Shown here piece by piece: positions 34,760 to 42,149 of a stretch of DNA of 64,000 nucleotides. The DNA comes from Planomicrobium sp. CPCC 101110 (GTDB taxonomy: Bacteria; Bacillota; Bacilli; Bacillales_A; Planococcaceae). The position numbers were made by a program, and so were the translations under genes. Under the pieces are notes generated by a model. The model had not been told where the DNA came from. It saw only the letters and a list, made by a program, of their open reading frames with translations, and did not search any database. The stretch covers positions 1,493,120 to 1,557,119 of the forward strand of contig NZ_VOHD01000003.1 of the NCBI RefSeq assembly GCF_007859395.1, given 5' to 3'. Each line of letters begins with the position of its first letter. The stretch's first letter is position 1.

Positions 34760-35644
34760 TTACCCAATTGGCTGTTTTTGTTCATCAAGCGTAAAACCTT
34801 CTCCCATGACATCGTGCACTTCGATAAGGGAGACGAAAGCATGCGGGTCCACACTGTTGATGATATTTTTCAACCGGACGATTTCGTTTTTGGCGACGAC
34901 GCAGTACAGCACTTCACGTTCTTCTTTCGTAAAATGCCCGTAGCCGCGCAGAATGGTAATCCCCCGGTCCATATCAATCGCAATGCGGCTTGCAATCTCT
35001 TCTTGGTAGCTGGAAATTATCAAAGCCCCTCGTCCGGAATAAGCGCCTTCCTGGACAAAATCGATGACGCGGGCTCCTACGAAAACAGCTACCAAGGTGT
35101 ACATCATCGTCCGATTGTCCAGAAACGTTAAGCGGGACAGAACGATCACAACCGCATCGAACAGGAACATCGTCTTGCCCATGCTCCATCCGCTGTATTT
35201 TTGGACAAGGCGCGCGATAATATCCACTCCGCCAGTAGTTCCCCCGTACCTGAAAATGATGCCGAGACCGATGCCGACAGAGACGCCTGCGAACAAAGTG
35301 GCCAAGAACAAGTCTTCGTGAAGATCGATTTGGATTTCATAAATAAGGAATAGTTTCAGAAATACTGAAACTGCTACGGTTCCGATAATGGTATAAAGAA
35401 ACACTTTCCGGCCGAGCAGCTTCCAGCCGATGAAGAACAAAGGAATGTTCAGCAATAAGTTCATTAGCGCAGGATCCCATTGAAACAGGAAAAATAAAAT
35501 CAATGTTATGCCCGCAAATCCGCCTTCCCCCAATTCGTTTTGGATATTAAAGTGGACAAAACCAAAACTATAAATGGCGGCTCCGATCAAAATAAAGAAA
35601 ATGTTTTTGATTTGCAGTCCTTTTAGCAAATGATCAACTCCCAT
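34760..35644 (-). CDS. ypjC: YitT family membrane protein with DUF2179 domain (YpjC)
   Basis: About 294 residues. The frame is open to an ATG at 35701, but a well-formed promoter (35663-35691) lies inside that extension. The start is therefore placed at the ATG ending at 35644; a TTG at 35629, eight bases after GGGAG, is also good. Five or six membrane helices fill the first two thirds (IFFILIGAAIYSFGFVHFN; FRYGGTTGGVDIIARL), and a soluble DUF2179 domain ends the protein. Function unknown. It is divergent from mazG. Confidence 0.85.
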   Translation of the reverse strand: MGVDHLLKGLQIKNIFFILIGAAIYSFGFVHFNIQNELGEGGFAGITLILFFLFQWDPALMNLLLNIPLFFIGWKLLGRKVFLYTIIGTVAVSVFLKLFLIYEIQIDLHEDLFLATLFAGVSVGIGLGIIFRYGGTTGGVDIIARLVQKYSGWSMGKTMFLFDAVVIVLSRLTFLDNRTMMYTLVAVFVGARVIDFVQEGAYSGRGALIISSYQEEIASRIAIDMDRGITILRGYGHFTKEEREVLYCVVAKNEIVRLKNIINSVDPHAFVSLIEVHDVMGEGFTLDEQKQPIG

Positions 35645-35662
35645 CCATTCTTCAACTCTTGT

Positions 35663-35691
35663 ATTATCAGCTATAAGAAGGATTTTGACAA
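35663..35691 (-). promoter_or_regulatory. Sigma-A-type promoter of ypjC
   Basis: Reading the minus strand: TTGTCA (35691-35686), 17-base spacer, GATAAT (35668-35663). Its -35 box overlaps that of the plus-strand mazG promoter. Confidence 0.65.
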
Positions 35692-35713
35692 CATCCCCCA
35701 TTTTCTTTACGAT
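35685..35713 (+). promoter_or_regulatory. Sigma-A-type promoter of mazG-dapB
   Basis: A perfect TTGACA (35685-35690), 17-base spacer and TACGAT (35708-35713). The start would be near 35720, at the GAGGAG site of mazG, so the leader is very short. Confidence 0.65.
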
Positions 35714-35733
35714 GAAAAGAGGAGTGTGATGAA

Positions 35734-36072
35734 ATGGCTGGCCAAAAAACGATGAGCGAACTTCAGCAGGAAGTGGATAATTATATAGGGCAATTCAAGG
35801 AAGGTTATTTTGAGCCGCTGGAAATGCTGGCGCGGCTTACGGAAGAACTTGGCGAGCTGGCGCGTGAAGTGATTCATGTACATGGCCCGAAGAAAAAGAA
35901 GGCGACCGAAGAAGAGAAAAGCATTGAAGATGAGATGGGCGATATGCTTTTCGTCTTGATTTGCATGGCAAATTCAATGGATATCGATTTGGAAAAAGCG
36001 CATGACCGCGTCATGCATAAATTCAACACACGGGACAAAGACCGTTGGACGAGAAAGGAAGAAACAGAATGA
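35734..36072 (+). CDS. ypjD: MazG-type nucleotide pyrophosphohydrolase (YpjD)
   Basis: 112 residues. A MazG fold with the acidic metal sites RLTEELGELAREV (about 40-52) and SIEDEMGDMLFVL (about 69-81). It would hydrolyse NTPs or dNTPs, housecleaning type. ATG with GAGGAG; its stop overlaps the dapB start (ATGA). Confidence 0.9.
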   Translation: MAGQKTMSELQQEVDNYIGQFKEGYFEPLEMLARLTEELGELAREVIHVHGPKKKKATEEEKSIEDEMGDMLFVLICMANSMDIDLEKAHDRVMHKFNTRDKDRWTRKEETE

Positions 36073-36869
36073 CAATACGCGTAGCAATTGCAGGGGCAAG
36101 AGGCAGAATGGGACAAGAGGCTGTACATACAATTATGAAAAATCCTGATATGGAATTGGTTTCGGTGCTGGATTATAAAAACATCTGGAAGACGCTTGAA
36201 GATACGAACCTGTTTCCGCCTTCCTATGGAGCGCCGATATTTACAGACTTAGGGGAACTTCACGAAAAAACAAAACCGGATGTTCTTGTCGACTTAACGT
36301 CTCCTGAATCTGTTTATGAACACACTAAGAAAGCTCTGGAGCTCCGTATACGCCCGGTTGTCGGGACAACCGGCTTCACGGATGAAGAACTGGAGGAATT
36401 GAAAGCATTTGCGGAAAAAGCGGAAATCGGCTGCATCATAGCGCCGAACTTTGCAGTTGGCGCTGTTTTGATGATGAAATTTGCAGAGCAGGCGGCCAAA
36501 TATTTACCGGACGTTGAAATCATTGAAATGCACCATGATCAAAAATTGGACGCTCCTTCAGGGACAGCACTGAAGACAGCCAACCTGATTTCCTCGGTGC
36601 GTCCGTCACATATCCAAGGCCATCCTAAAGAAAAAGAAACGATCCAGGGCGCCAGAGGCGCTGATTATGAAGGGATGCGCATCCACAGCGTCCGGCTGCC
36701 GGGCCTTGTTGCCCATCAGCAGGTGCTGCTGGGAGGAGAAGGCCAGCTATTGACGATTCGCCATGATTCTTTCAACCGCGGTTCGTTCATGTCTGGAGTT
36801 GTGCTGTCTGTAAAGACCGTCATGAATTTAAAAGAGCTGGTGTATGGCCTTGAACATATTATCGACTAA
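36069..36869 (+). CDS. dapB: 4-hydroxy-tetrahydrodipicolinate reductase
   Basis: 266 residues from ATG at 36069, overlapping the ypjD stop, with AAAGGAAG upstream. The NAD(P) motif is [37 protein letters not shown], and the catalytic [16 protein letters not shown] are all present. It serves lysine and diaminopimelate synthesis. Operon with mazG and mgsA. Confidence 0.95.
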   Translation: MTIRVAIAGARGRMGQEAVHTIMKNPDMELVSVLDYKNIWKTLEDTNLFPPSYGAPIFTDLGELHEKTKPDVLVDLTSPESVYEHTKKALELRIRPVVGTTGFTDEELEELKAFAEKAEIGCIIAPNFAVGAVLMMKFAEQAAKYLPDVEIIEMHHDQKLDAPSGTALKTANLISSVRPSHIQGHPKEKETIQGARGADYEGMRIHSVRLPGLVAHQQVLLGGEGQLLTIRHDSFNRGSFMSGVVLSVKTVMNLKELVYGLEHIID

Positions 36870-36883
36870 AAGGGGAAGATAGA

Positions 36884-37288
36884 ATGAAAATCGCGTTAAT
36901 TGCCCATGACCGCAAAAAAGACGACTTGGTTCAATTTGTTATAGCTTACCAGCCAATTTTAAAAGAGCATTCGCTTTATGCGACAGGAACGACAGGAAAA
37001 CGCGTCATTGATGAAGCGGACCTTCCTGTGACCCTTTTCCGTTCTGGACCATTAGGAGGGGATCAGCAGATCGGAGCCATGATTGCCCAGGACCAAATGG
37101 ATATGATCATCTTTTTCCGCGACCCGTTGACTGCGCAGCCGCATGAGCCGGATGTGACGGCATTGATCCGCTTGTGCGATGTTTACGGCGTGCCTCTTGC
37201 AACCAATATGGGGACGGCGGAAGTGCTGTTGAAAGGCTTGTCGGAAGGATTTGTGGACTGGCGATTGATTCGCGGGCGGAGAGGATAG
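36884..37288 (+). CDS. mgsA: Methylglyoxal synthase
   Basis: 134 residues. [16 protein letters not shown] at the N-terminus, TGTTGKRV phosphate site, [15 protein letters not shown], and the catalytic Asp in FRDPL. It converts dihydroxyacetone phosphate to methylglyoxal. ATG has AAAGGGGAAG. bshA follows after 11 bases. Confidence 0.94.
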   Translation: MKIALIAHDRKKDDLVQFVIAYQPILKEHSLYATGTTGKRVIDEADLPVTLFRSGPLGGDQQIGAMIAQDQMDMIIFFRDPLTAQPHEPDVTALIRLCDVYGVPLATNMGTAEVLLKGLSEGFVDWRLIRGRRG

Positions 37289-37299
37289 GAGGAAAAGCT

Positions 37300-38442
37300 T
37301 TGCGGAAAATGAAAATCGGCATCACGTGTTATCCCACAGTAGGGGGGTCCGGGGTCGTAGCGACAGAATTAGGGAAAATGCTTGCAGAAAAAGGGCATGA
37401 AGTCCACTTTATCACATCAAGCACGCCATTCCGATTGAACCGGAATTATCCCAATATCTACAGCCATCAGGTTGATGTCAACAGCTATTCCGTGTTCCAG
37501 TATGCGCCTTATGATATCGCCCTTGCCACAAAAATAGCGGAAGTGATCCAGAACGAAAAACTGGACTTGATGCATGTCCACTATGCCATTCCCCACGCCG
37601 TCTGTGCAATTCTCGGCCGGGATATGTCCGGTGCTGACATCGGCATCGTCACCACTCTTCATGGAACCGATATCACGGTTCTTGGCACGGATTCTTCCTT
37701 GAAAGAAGCCATACGTTATGGCATAGAAAAATCTGACGTCGTGACAGCTGTATCCGATTCGCTGAAAGACCAGACATATGAAATGATTGATCCGGACCAG
37801 GAAATCCAAACGGTATATAATTTTGTGGATGAACGCGAATACCGGCTCAAACACGTAGAGGGATTGAAAGAAGAATTTGGCATCCGGAAAGATGAGAAGG
37901 TCATTGTACACGTTTCCAATTTCCGGAAAGTAAAACGCGTTGCCGATGTCGTATCCACATTTTACCGGGTCAAGCAGCAAGTTGATGCTAAACTGCTGTT
38001 GATCGGTGATGGCCCGGAAATGGGAAGAGTTGTTCAGCAAGTCCGTGAACTCGGCCTGGAAAACCATGTGCTGTTCCTCGGCAAACGCGATAATTTGTCC
38101 GAGCTTTACAATATATGCGATTTGAAACTGCTGCTTTCTGAAAAAGAGGCATTCGGGCTTGTTTTGCTTGAAGCGATGGCTTGCGGCGTTCCAGGCATCG
38201 GAGCCCGTATTGGCGGCATGCCCGAAATCATTTCTCCTGGTGTCAACGGTTATTTGATTGATCTAGGGGATGTTGAACAAGCTGCCCGATACGCATTGGA
38301 GATTTTGACAAATGACGAACTCCATCGGCAGTTGAAAACCGGCGCTTTGGAGACTGTCGAAAAACGGTTTCATTCAACCTCGATCCTCGAGCAATATGAA
38401 GCCATTTATGAAACTCTGCTCGATAGGGGTGGACAAGCATGA
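37300..38442 (+). CDS. bshA: N-acetyl-alpha-D-glucosaminyl L-malate synthase BshA
   Basis: 380 residues from a TTG at 37300, six bases after AGGAGGA; ATG at 37309 is 15 bases away. The family N-terminus is RKMKIGITCYPTVGGSGVVA. It is a GT-B glycosyltransferase with the EX7E-like site EAFGLVLLEAMACG near residue 285. It joins UDP-GlcNAc to L-malate, step one of bacillithiol synthesis. The deacetylase gene bshB1, upstream in B. subtilis, is absent here. The stop overlaps the cca start. Confidence 0.93.
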   Translation: MRKMKIGITCYPTVGGSGVVATELGKMLAEKGHEVHFITSSTPFRLNRNYPNIYSHQVDVNSYSVFQYAPYDIALATKIAEVIQNEKLDLMHVHYAIPHAVCAILGRDMSGADIGIVTTLHGTDITVLGTDSSLKEAIRYGIEKSDVVTAVSDSLKDQTYEMIDPDQEIQTVYNFVDEREYRLKHVEGLKEEFGIRKDEKVIVHVSNFRKVKRVADVVSTFYRVKQQVDAKLLLIGDGPEMGRVVQQVRELGLENHVLFLGKRDNLSELYNICDLKLLLSEKEAFGLVLLEAMACGVPGIGARIGGMPEIISPGVNGYLIDLGDVEQAARYALEILTNDELHRQLKTGALETVEKRFHSTSILEQYEAIYETLLDRGGQA

Positions 38443-39572
38443 AAATTGCGGTGAAAGTGATCCGCATTCTCGAGAACGCTGGATATGAAGCGTACTTGGT
38501 AGGGGGAGCAGTCCGTGATTTTTTGCTTGGAAAGCAGCCGGACGATTTTGATGTAGCCACCAGTGCATCACCGGAAAAAGTGAAAGGGCTGTTCAACCGC
38601 ACAGTCGATACCGGAATCGACCATGGCACTGTATTGGTTCTTCTTGACGGAAGCGGCATAGAAGTGACGACGTTCCGGACTGACGGCTTGTATTCTGACA
38701 AGCGGCGGCCGGATTCTGTTGAATTTGTCCAATCGCTGGAAGAGGATTTGAAGCGGCGCGACTTTACCATCAATGCCATGGCTATGGCAGAGGACTTGAA
38801 TGTGATCGATCCGTTCGGGGGAAGGGAAGACTTGGAAAAACGCATTATCCGGGCTGTCGACAACGCTGATAAACGGTTCCAGGAAGACGCTCTGCGCATG
38901 TTGAGGGCCGTACGTTTTTCGGGGCAGCTTGATTTCTGGATCGACGGTGAGACCTTGGCTGCTATTCAAAGGCAAGCCCATCTGATCCGTTCTATAGCGG
39001 TCGAGCGCATCAAAGCCGAGCTGGACAAAATTTTTTCGAACAATCATACCGCTCGGAGCATGGGCTATTTGGAACAGTCAGGCTTAAGTGCCAATTTGCC
39101 GGCAGGCCCGCTGTTTTCGATTGATTGGTCAGCTTATATTGCCACCGGCGATCATTTGTTAGGATGGAGTTATATGCTTTACCGGCAAGGGGGAAAAGCG
39201 GACAATCTACTGGAATATAGATTTTCCAATGACGAAAAGCGGGTGATTGCGAAAGCTTTGGAGGCATCGCGCGCGGAGAATTGGGACGCTTGGACTTTTT
39301 ATTCCTTTTCAGCCAGAGAATTGAACATCGCTTCTTTTTTGAAGGAAAAGAAAGTGGATGTCGAATCGGAAAAAGCCAAACTGCCCATCCAGTCAAAAAA
39401 AGAGCTGGCAGCGACCGGCAATGATCTGATGCAATGGAGCGGAGACGGGCAAGGGCCATGGCTAAAGGGATGGATTTCCGAAATGGAGCGGCAAATTGTG
39501 TATGGCCGTCTGCAGAACGATAAAGAACAGATAAAGGAATGGTTTTCACATGAATATCACCGTCACGCATAA
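38439..39572 (+). CDS. cca: CCA-adding tRNA nucleotidyltransferase
   Basis: 377 residues, class II enzyme: GGAVRDFLLGKQPDDFDVAT carries the catalytic aspartates, RRDFTINAMA and EDALRMLRAVRFSGQL follow. It adds or repairs the 3' CCA of tRNAs. ATG overlaps the bshA stop (ATGA). Its last 23 bases overlap birA. No HD domain is visible. Confidence 0.94.
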   Translation: MKIAVKVIRILENAGYEAYLVGGAVRDFLLGKQPDDFDVATSASPEKVKGLFNRTVDTGIDHGTVLVLLDGSGIEVTTFRTDGLYSDKRRPDSVEFVQSLEEDLKRRDFTINAMAMAEDLNVIDPFGGREDLEKRIIRAVDNADKRFQEDALRMLRAVRFSGQLDFWIDGETLAAIQRQAHLIRSIAVERIKAELDKIFSNNHTARSMGYLEQSGLSANLPAGPLFSIDWSAYIATGDHLLGWSYMLYRQGGKADNLLEYRFSNDEKRVIAKALEASRAENWDAWTFYSFSARELNIASFLKEKKVDVESEKAKLPIQSKKELAATGNDLMQWSGDGQGPWLKGWISEMERQIVYGRLQNDKEQIKEWFSHEYHRHA

Positions 39573-40533
39573 ACTAGCGAAACGATTGATGGAAGCGGGA
39601 GGGGAACCTCTTTCCGGCCAGCGCTTGGCGGACGAATTCAGCATTTCCAGGACTGCTGTTTGGAAGCACATCAAGGAATTAGAAGAAAAGGGCTATTCCA
39701 TCGAATCGATAAAAAAACGGGGATATATTTTAAAGAGCGTGCCGGATACATTAGAACCGGCTGCGATCCAGCCGCTTTTAAGGACGAAGAAAATCGGCCA
39801 AGCAATGGAATATATCGAATCGTGCCCTTCCACTCAAATTCTTGCACACAACCTTGCCCAAGAAGGAACGGCGGATGGAACGGTCGTTTTGACTGAAACA
39901 CAGACAGAGGGCCGCGGAAGGCTTGCGCGCAAATGGGATTCAGCTCCGCAAAAAGGCATCTGGATGAGCGTTATTCTGAGACCGGATGTGGTTCCGCAAA
40001 AAGCGCCGCAATTCACGCTGGTTGCAGCTGTTGCAGTAGTGCGCGCCATTGAAGAAGTAACCGGATTAAAGCCGGAAATCAAATGGCCGAACGATATTCT
40101 GTTGAACGGCAAAAAATGCACCGGCATTCTGACTGAATTGCAGTCTGATGCGGACGGCATTCAAGCGTTGATCATCGGCATAGGGATGAACGTCAATCAG
40201 GAAATGGAAGATTTCAGCCCGGAAGTCCGTGATATTGCTGCTTCGCTGAAGATGGCAGGCGGACAAGGGGTGAATCGCCAGGACTTGGTTCGTTCCCTGC
40301 TCTTCCATTTGGAGCAGTATACAGAGTTGTATGTTGAACAAGGCTTCGGCTTGCTGAAAGTAATGTGGGAAGGCTATTCGTCTACAATTGGGCGCCCGGT
40401 CCGTGCAAGGATGGCAAAAGAAACACTCGAAGGCATCGCAGAAGGAATCACCGATGACGGTGTTCTGCAGCTGCGCACACCAGACGGCAGGCTCCATGGC
40501 ATTTATTCGGCTGATATCGAAATGAAAAATTGA
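39550..40533 (+). CDS. birA: Biotin-[acetyl-CoA-carboxylase] ligase and biotin repressor BirA
   Basis: 327 residues. An N-terminal winged helix (about 1-60, GQRLADEFSISRTAVWKHIKELE) binds DNA; the ligase domain has GRGRLARKWDS and the KWPNDILLNGKKCTGIL lysine site. The C-terminal SH3-like part ends the protein. It biotinylates the carboxylase carrier and represses biotin genes. ATG lies inside cca, with AAAGGAATGG. Confidence 0.94.
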   Translation: MNITVTHKLAKRLMEAGGEPLSGQRLADEFSISRTAVWKHIKELEEKGYSIESIKKRGYILKSVPDTLEPAAIQPLLRTKKIGQAMEYIESCPSTQILAHNLAQEGTADGTVVLTETQTEGRGRLARKWDSAPQKGIWMSVILRPDVVPQKAPQFTLVAAVAVVRAIEEVTGLKPEIKWPNDILLNGKKCTGILTELQSDADGIQALIIGIGMNVNQEMEDFSPEVRDIAASLKMAGGQGVNRQDLVRSLLFHLEQYTELYVEQGFGLLKVMWEGYSSTIGRPVRARMAKETLEGIAEGITDDGVLQLRTPDGRLHGIYSADIEMKN

Positions 40534-40613
40534 TGTTTGGTTTTTTCACAATGCTTCTGGTATAGTGTCATTAGTGGGCAGTATCGCATGCGAACTGCAC
40601 CCAAACCAAACAT
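40533..40613. repeat. Nested inverted repeats in the birA-panC gap
   Basis: ATGTTTGGTTT (from 40533) is matched by AAACCAAACAT (ending 40613), enclosing a second imperfect arm pair GGGCAGT / ACTGCACCC around the palindrome CGCATGCG. No T run follows. It overlaps the candidate panCD promoter and the start of its leader, so an operator or an RNA structure are both possible. Confidence 0.5.
40537..40566 (+). promoter_or_regulatory. Candidate promoter of panCD
   Basis: TTGGTT (40537-40542), 18-base spacer, then extended -10 TGGTATAGT (40558-40566). The transcript would have a leader of about 180 bases before panC. Confidence 0.5.
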
Positions 40614-40754
40614 TTGAGCAATCCAATCCAATAATTCTGCCTTGATCTTTCAGACAGGGACGGAGGAAACCTAAAATGCATTTTCTGTCCTTCTGTCCTT
40701 TTTTAGCGGCGGAAGGCTTTTTATATGGTTTACTCCAAAAAGGAGAGAAAACGT
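40614..40754 (+). other. panCD leader with unused strong ribosome site; probable panB deletion
   Basis: A strong GACGGAGGAAACC site stands nine bases before an ATG at 40676 that opens a frame (40676-40951) running out of frame into panC. The translated start (MHFLSFCPFLAAEGFLYGLL) is not PanB-like. In B. subtilis panB fills this place. I read the stretch as a panB promoter, leader and ribosome site left after loss of the gene body. Confidence 0.4.
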
Positions 40755-41591
40755 GTGCAAACGATTCGAACGGTCGAAGAACTGAAAAATTGGGTCCGCG
40801 AAGAAAAAAAATCGGGACAAACGATCGGGCTGGTCCCGACAATGGGCTTTCTCCACGAAGGCCACCTGTCTTTGGTCGAAAAAGCCAAGCAGGAAAACGA
40901 CAAAGTGGTCATGAGCATTTTCGTGAACCCGGCGCAATTCGGTCCGAATGAAGATTTCGACCGATATCCGCGCGATATGGAACGGGATCAGCAATTGGCT
41001 GCTTCCGCAGGCACAGATGTTATATTTGCCCCTTCGGTTGCGGAAATGTATCCTCGTGAATCGCAAATTTCAATTTCGGCCGGCGCCCAAGCGGAAGTGC
41101 TCTGTGGGGCAAAGCGTCCTGGCCACTTTGACGGCGTCTTGAAAGTCGTCACAAAACTGTTTCATTTAACGGAACCCAACCGGGCTTATTTTGGGCAGAA
41201 AGACGCGCAGCAGTTGGCGATTATTGAATCGCTTGTCGCTGATTACAATTTTCCGCTGGAGATACGCCGAGGGGAAACGGTACGGGAAGCGGATGGACTT
41301 GCAAAAAGTTCCCGGAACGTTTATTTGAGCGAAGCGGAGCGTAGGGAAGCACCGCATTTGCATGCAGCGCTCCAGCTGGGCAAGCAACTCGTGCTTGGAG
41401 GCGAAAATCCGTTGCAGGAGATGAGCGAGTACTTGAAGGAACGCATCTCGGGGAAAATCGACTATATTGAATTGCATGACTACCCGACACTGTCAAAAGA
41501 AATTACAGACGAAGCCATTTTGGCGCTAGCCGTGCAGTTTGAAAAAGCGCGTTTGATCGATAATGTCATCATAAAATTAAAGGGGAACTGA
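40755..41591 (+). CDS. panC: Pantothenate synthetase
   Basis: 278 residues from GTG at 40755, seven bases after AAAAAGGAGAG; the frame is open to 40725 without a site. Signatures are [15 protein letters not shown] (HIGH-like), [30 protein letters not shown] and YFGQKDAQQ. It joins pantoate and beta-alanine with ATP. panD follows after two bases. Confidence 0.95.
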   Translation: MQTIRTVEELKNWVREEKKSGQTIGLVPTMGFLHEGHLSLVEKAKQENDKVVMSIFVNPAQFGPNEDFDRYPRDMERDQQLAASAGTDVIFAPSVAEMYPRESQISISAGAQAEVLCGAKRPGHFDGVLKVVTKLFHLTEPNRAYFGQKDAQQLAIIESLVADYNFPLEIRRGETVREADGLAKSSRNVYLSEAERREAPHLHAALQLGKQLVLGGENPLQEMSEYLKERISGKIDYIELHDYPTLSKEITDEAILALAVQFEKARLIDNVIIKLKGN

Positions 41592-41593
41592 AA

Positions 41594-41977
41594 ATGCTGC
41601 GAATGATGCTAAATGCCAAACTCCATCGTGCGACTGTAACACAAGCCGACCTTAACTATGTCGGAAGCATCACGATTGACCAAGATTTACTGGATGCAGC
41701 GGGCATGCTGCCGAACGAGAAAGTCCATGTGGTCAACAACAACAACGGCGCCCGGTTTGAGACGTATATCATTGCGGGGGAACGGGGAAGCGGCGTGATA
41801 TGTGTGAACGGCGCAGCGGCTCGCCTTGTCCAAAAAGGAGACATTGTCATCGTGCTGACGTATGGCTATGTTATGGATGAGAACGCGCCCAGCCATAAAC
41901 CGACTGTCGCCATCATGAATGAAGACAATACGATTCGGGAAATTATCCATTATGAACCTGAAGCAACCATCATGTAA
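41594..41977 (+). CDS. panD: Aspartate 1-decarboxylase
   Basis: 127 residues, the pyruvoyl enzyme. Self-cleavage occurs at Gly24-Ser25 in NYVGSITID. It makes beta-alanine from aspartate for PanC. AAAGGGGAAC precedes the ATG. The next gene is dinG, as in B. subtilis. Confidence 0.96.
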   Translation: MLRMMLNAKLHRATVTQADLNYVGSITIDQDLLDAAGMLPNEKVHVVNNNNGARFETYIIAGERGSGVICVNGAAARLVQKGDIVIVLTYGYVMDENAPSHKPTVAIMNEDNTIREIIHYEPEATIM

Positions 41978-41983
41978 GAATGC

Positions 41984-42007
41984 GCCTCCATGTTTGGAGG
42001 CTTTTTT
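41984..42007 (+). terminator. Intrinsic terminator of panCD
   Basis: GCCTCCA and TGGAGGC with a 4-base loop, then TTTTTT. Confidence 0.88.
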
Positions 42008-42104
42008 GTTGGTCTTCCATAAGCGGTCCGTGACATTTTTATGGCTGAACGCAAAGGCATGGGTGAATTAGTCTTGCCGTTAAAAGACGGAAGGCTGAAC
42101 GATA

Positions 42105-42113
42105 TGGTACAAT
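42105..42113 (+). promoter_or_regulatory. Candidate extended -10 promoter of dinG
   Basis: TGGTACAAT lies 36 bases before the dinG start. No good -35 is seen. The rest of the 42008-42149 gap shows nothing recognisable. Confidence 0.45.
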
Positions 42114-42149
42114 TTTTACGAGAGATTCACCTTAGAAAGAGGGATTTTG

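Noticed and set aside
35645..35701. N-terminal extension of ypjC to the ATG at 35701
   Set aside because: A well-formed promoter lies within it and there is no ribosome site at that ATG.
40676..40951. 91-codon ORF overlapping panC
   Set aside because: Strong ribosome site, but it runs out of frame through panC with an Arg/Pro-rich shadow sequence and no homology I recognise; treated as a relic of the leader, not as a gene.
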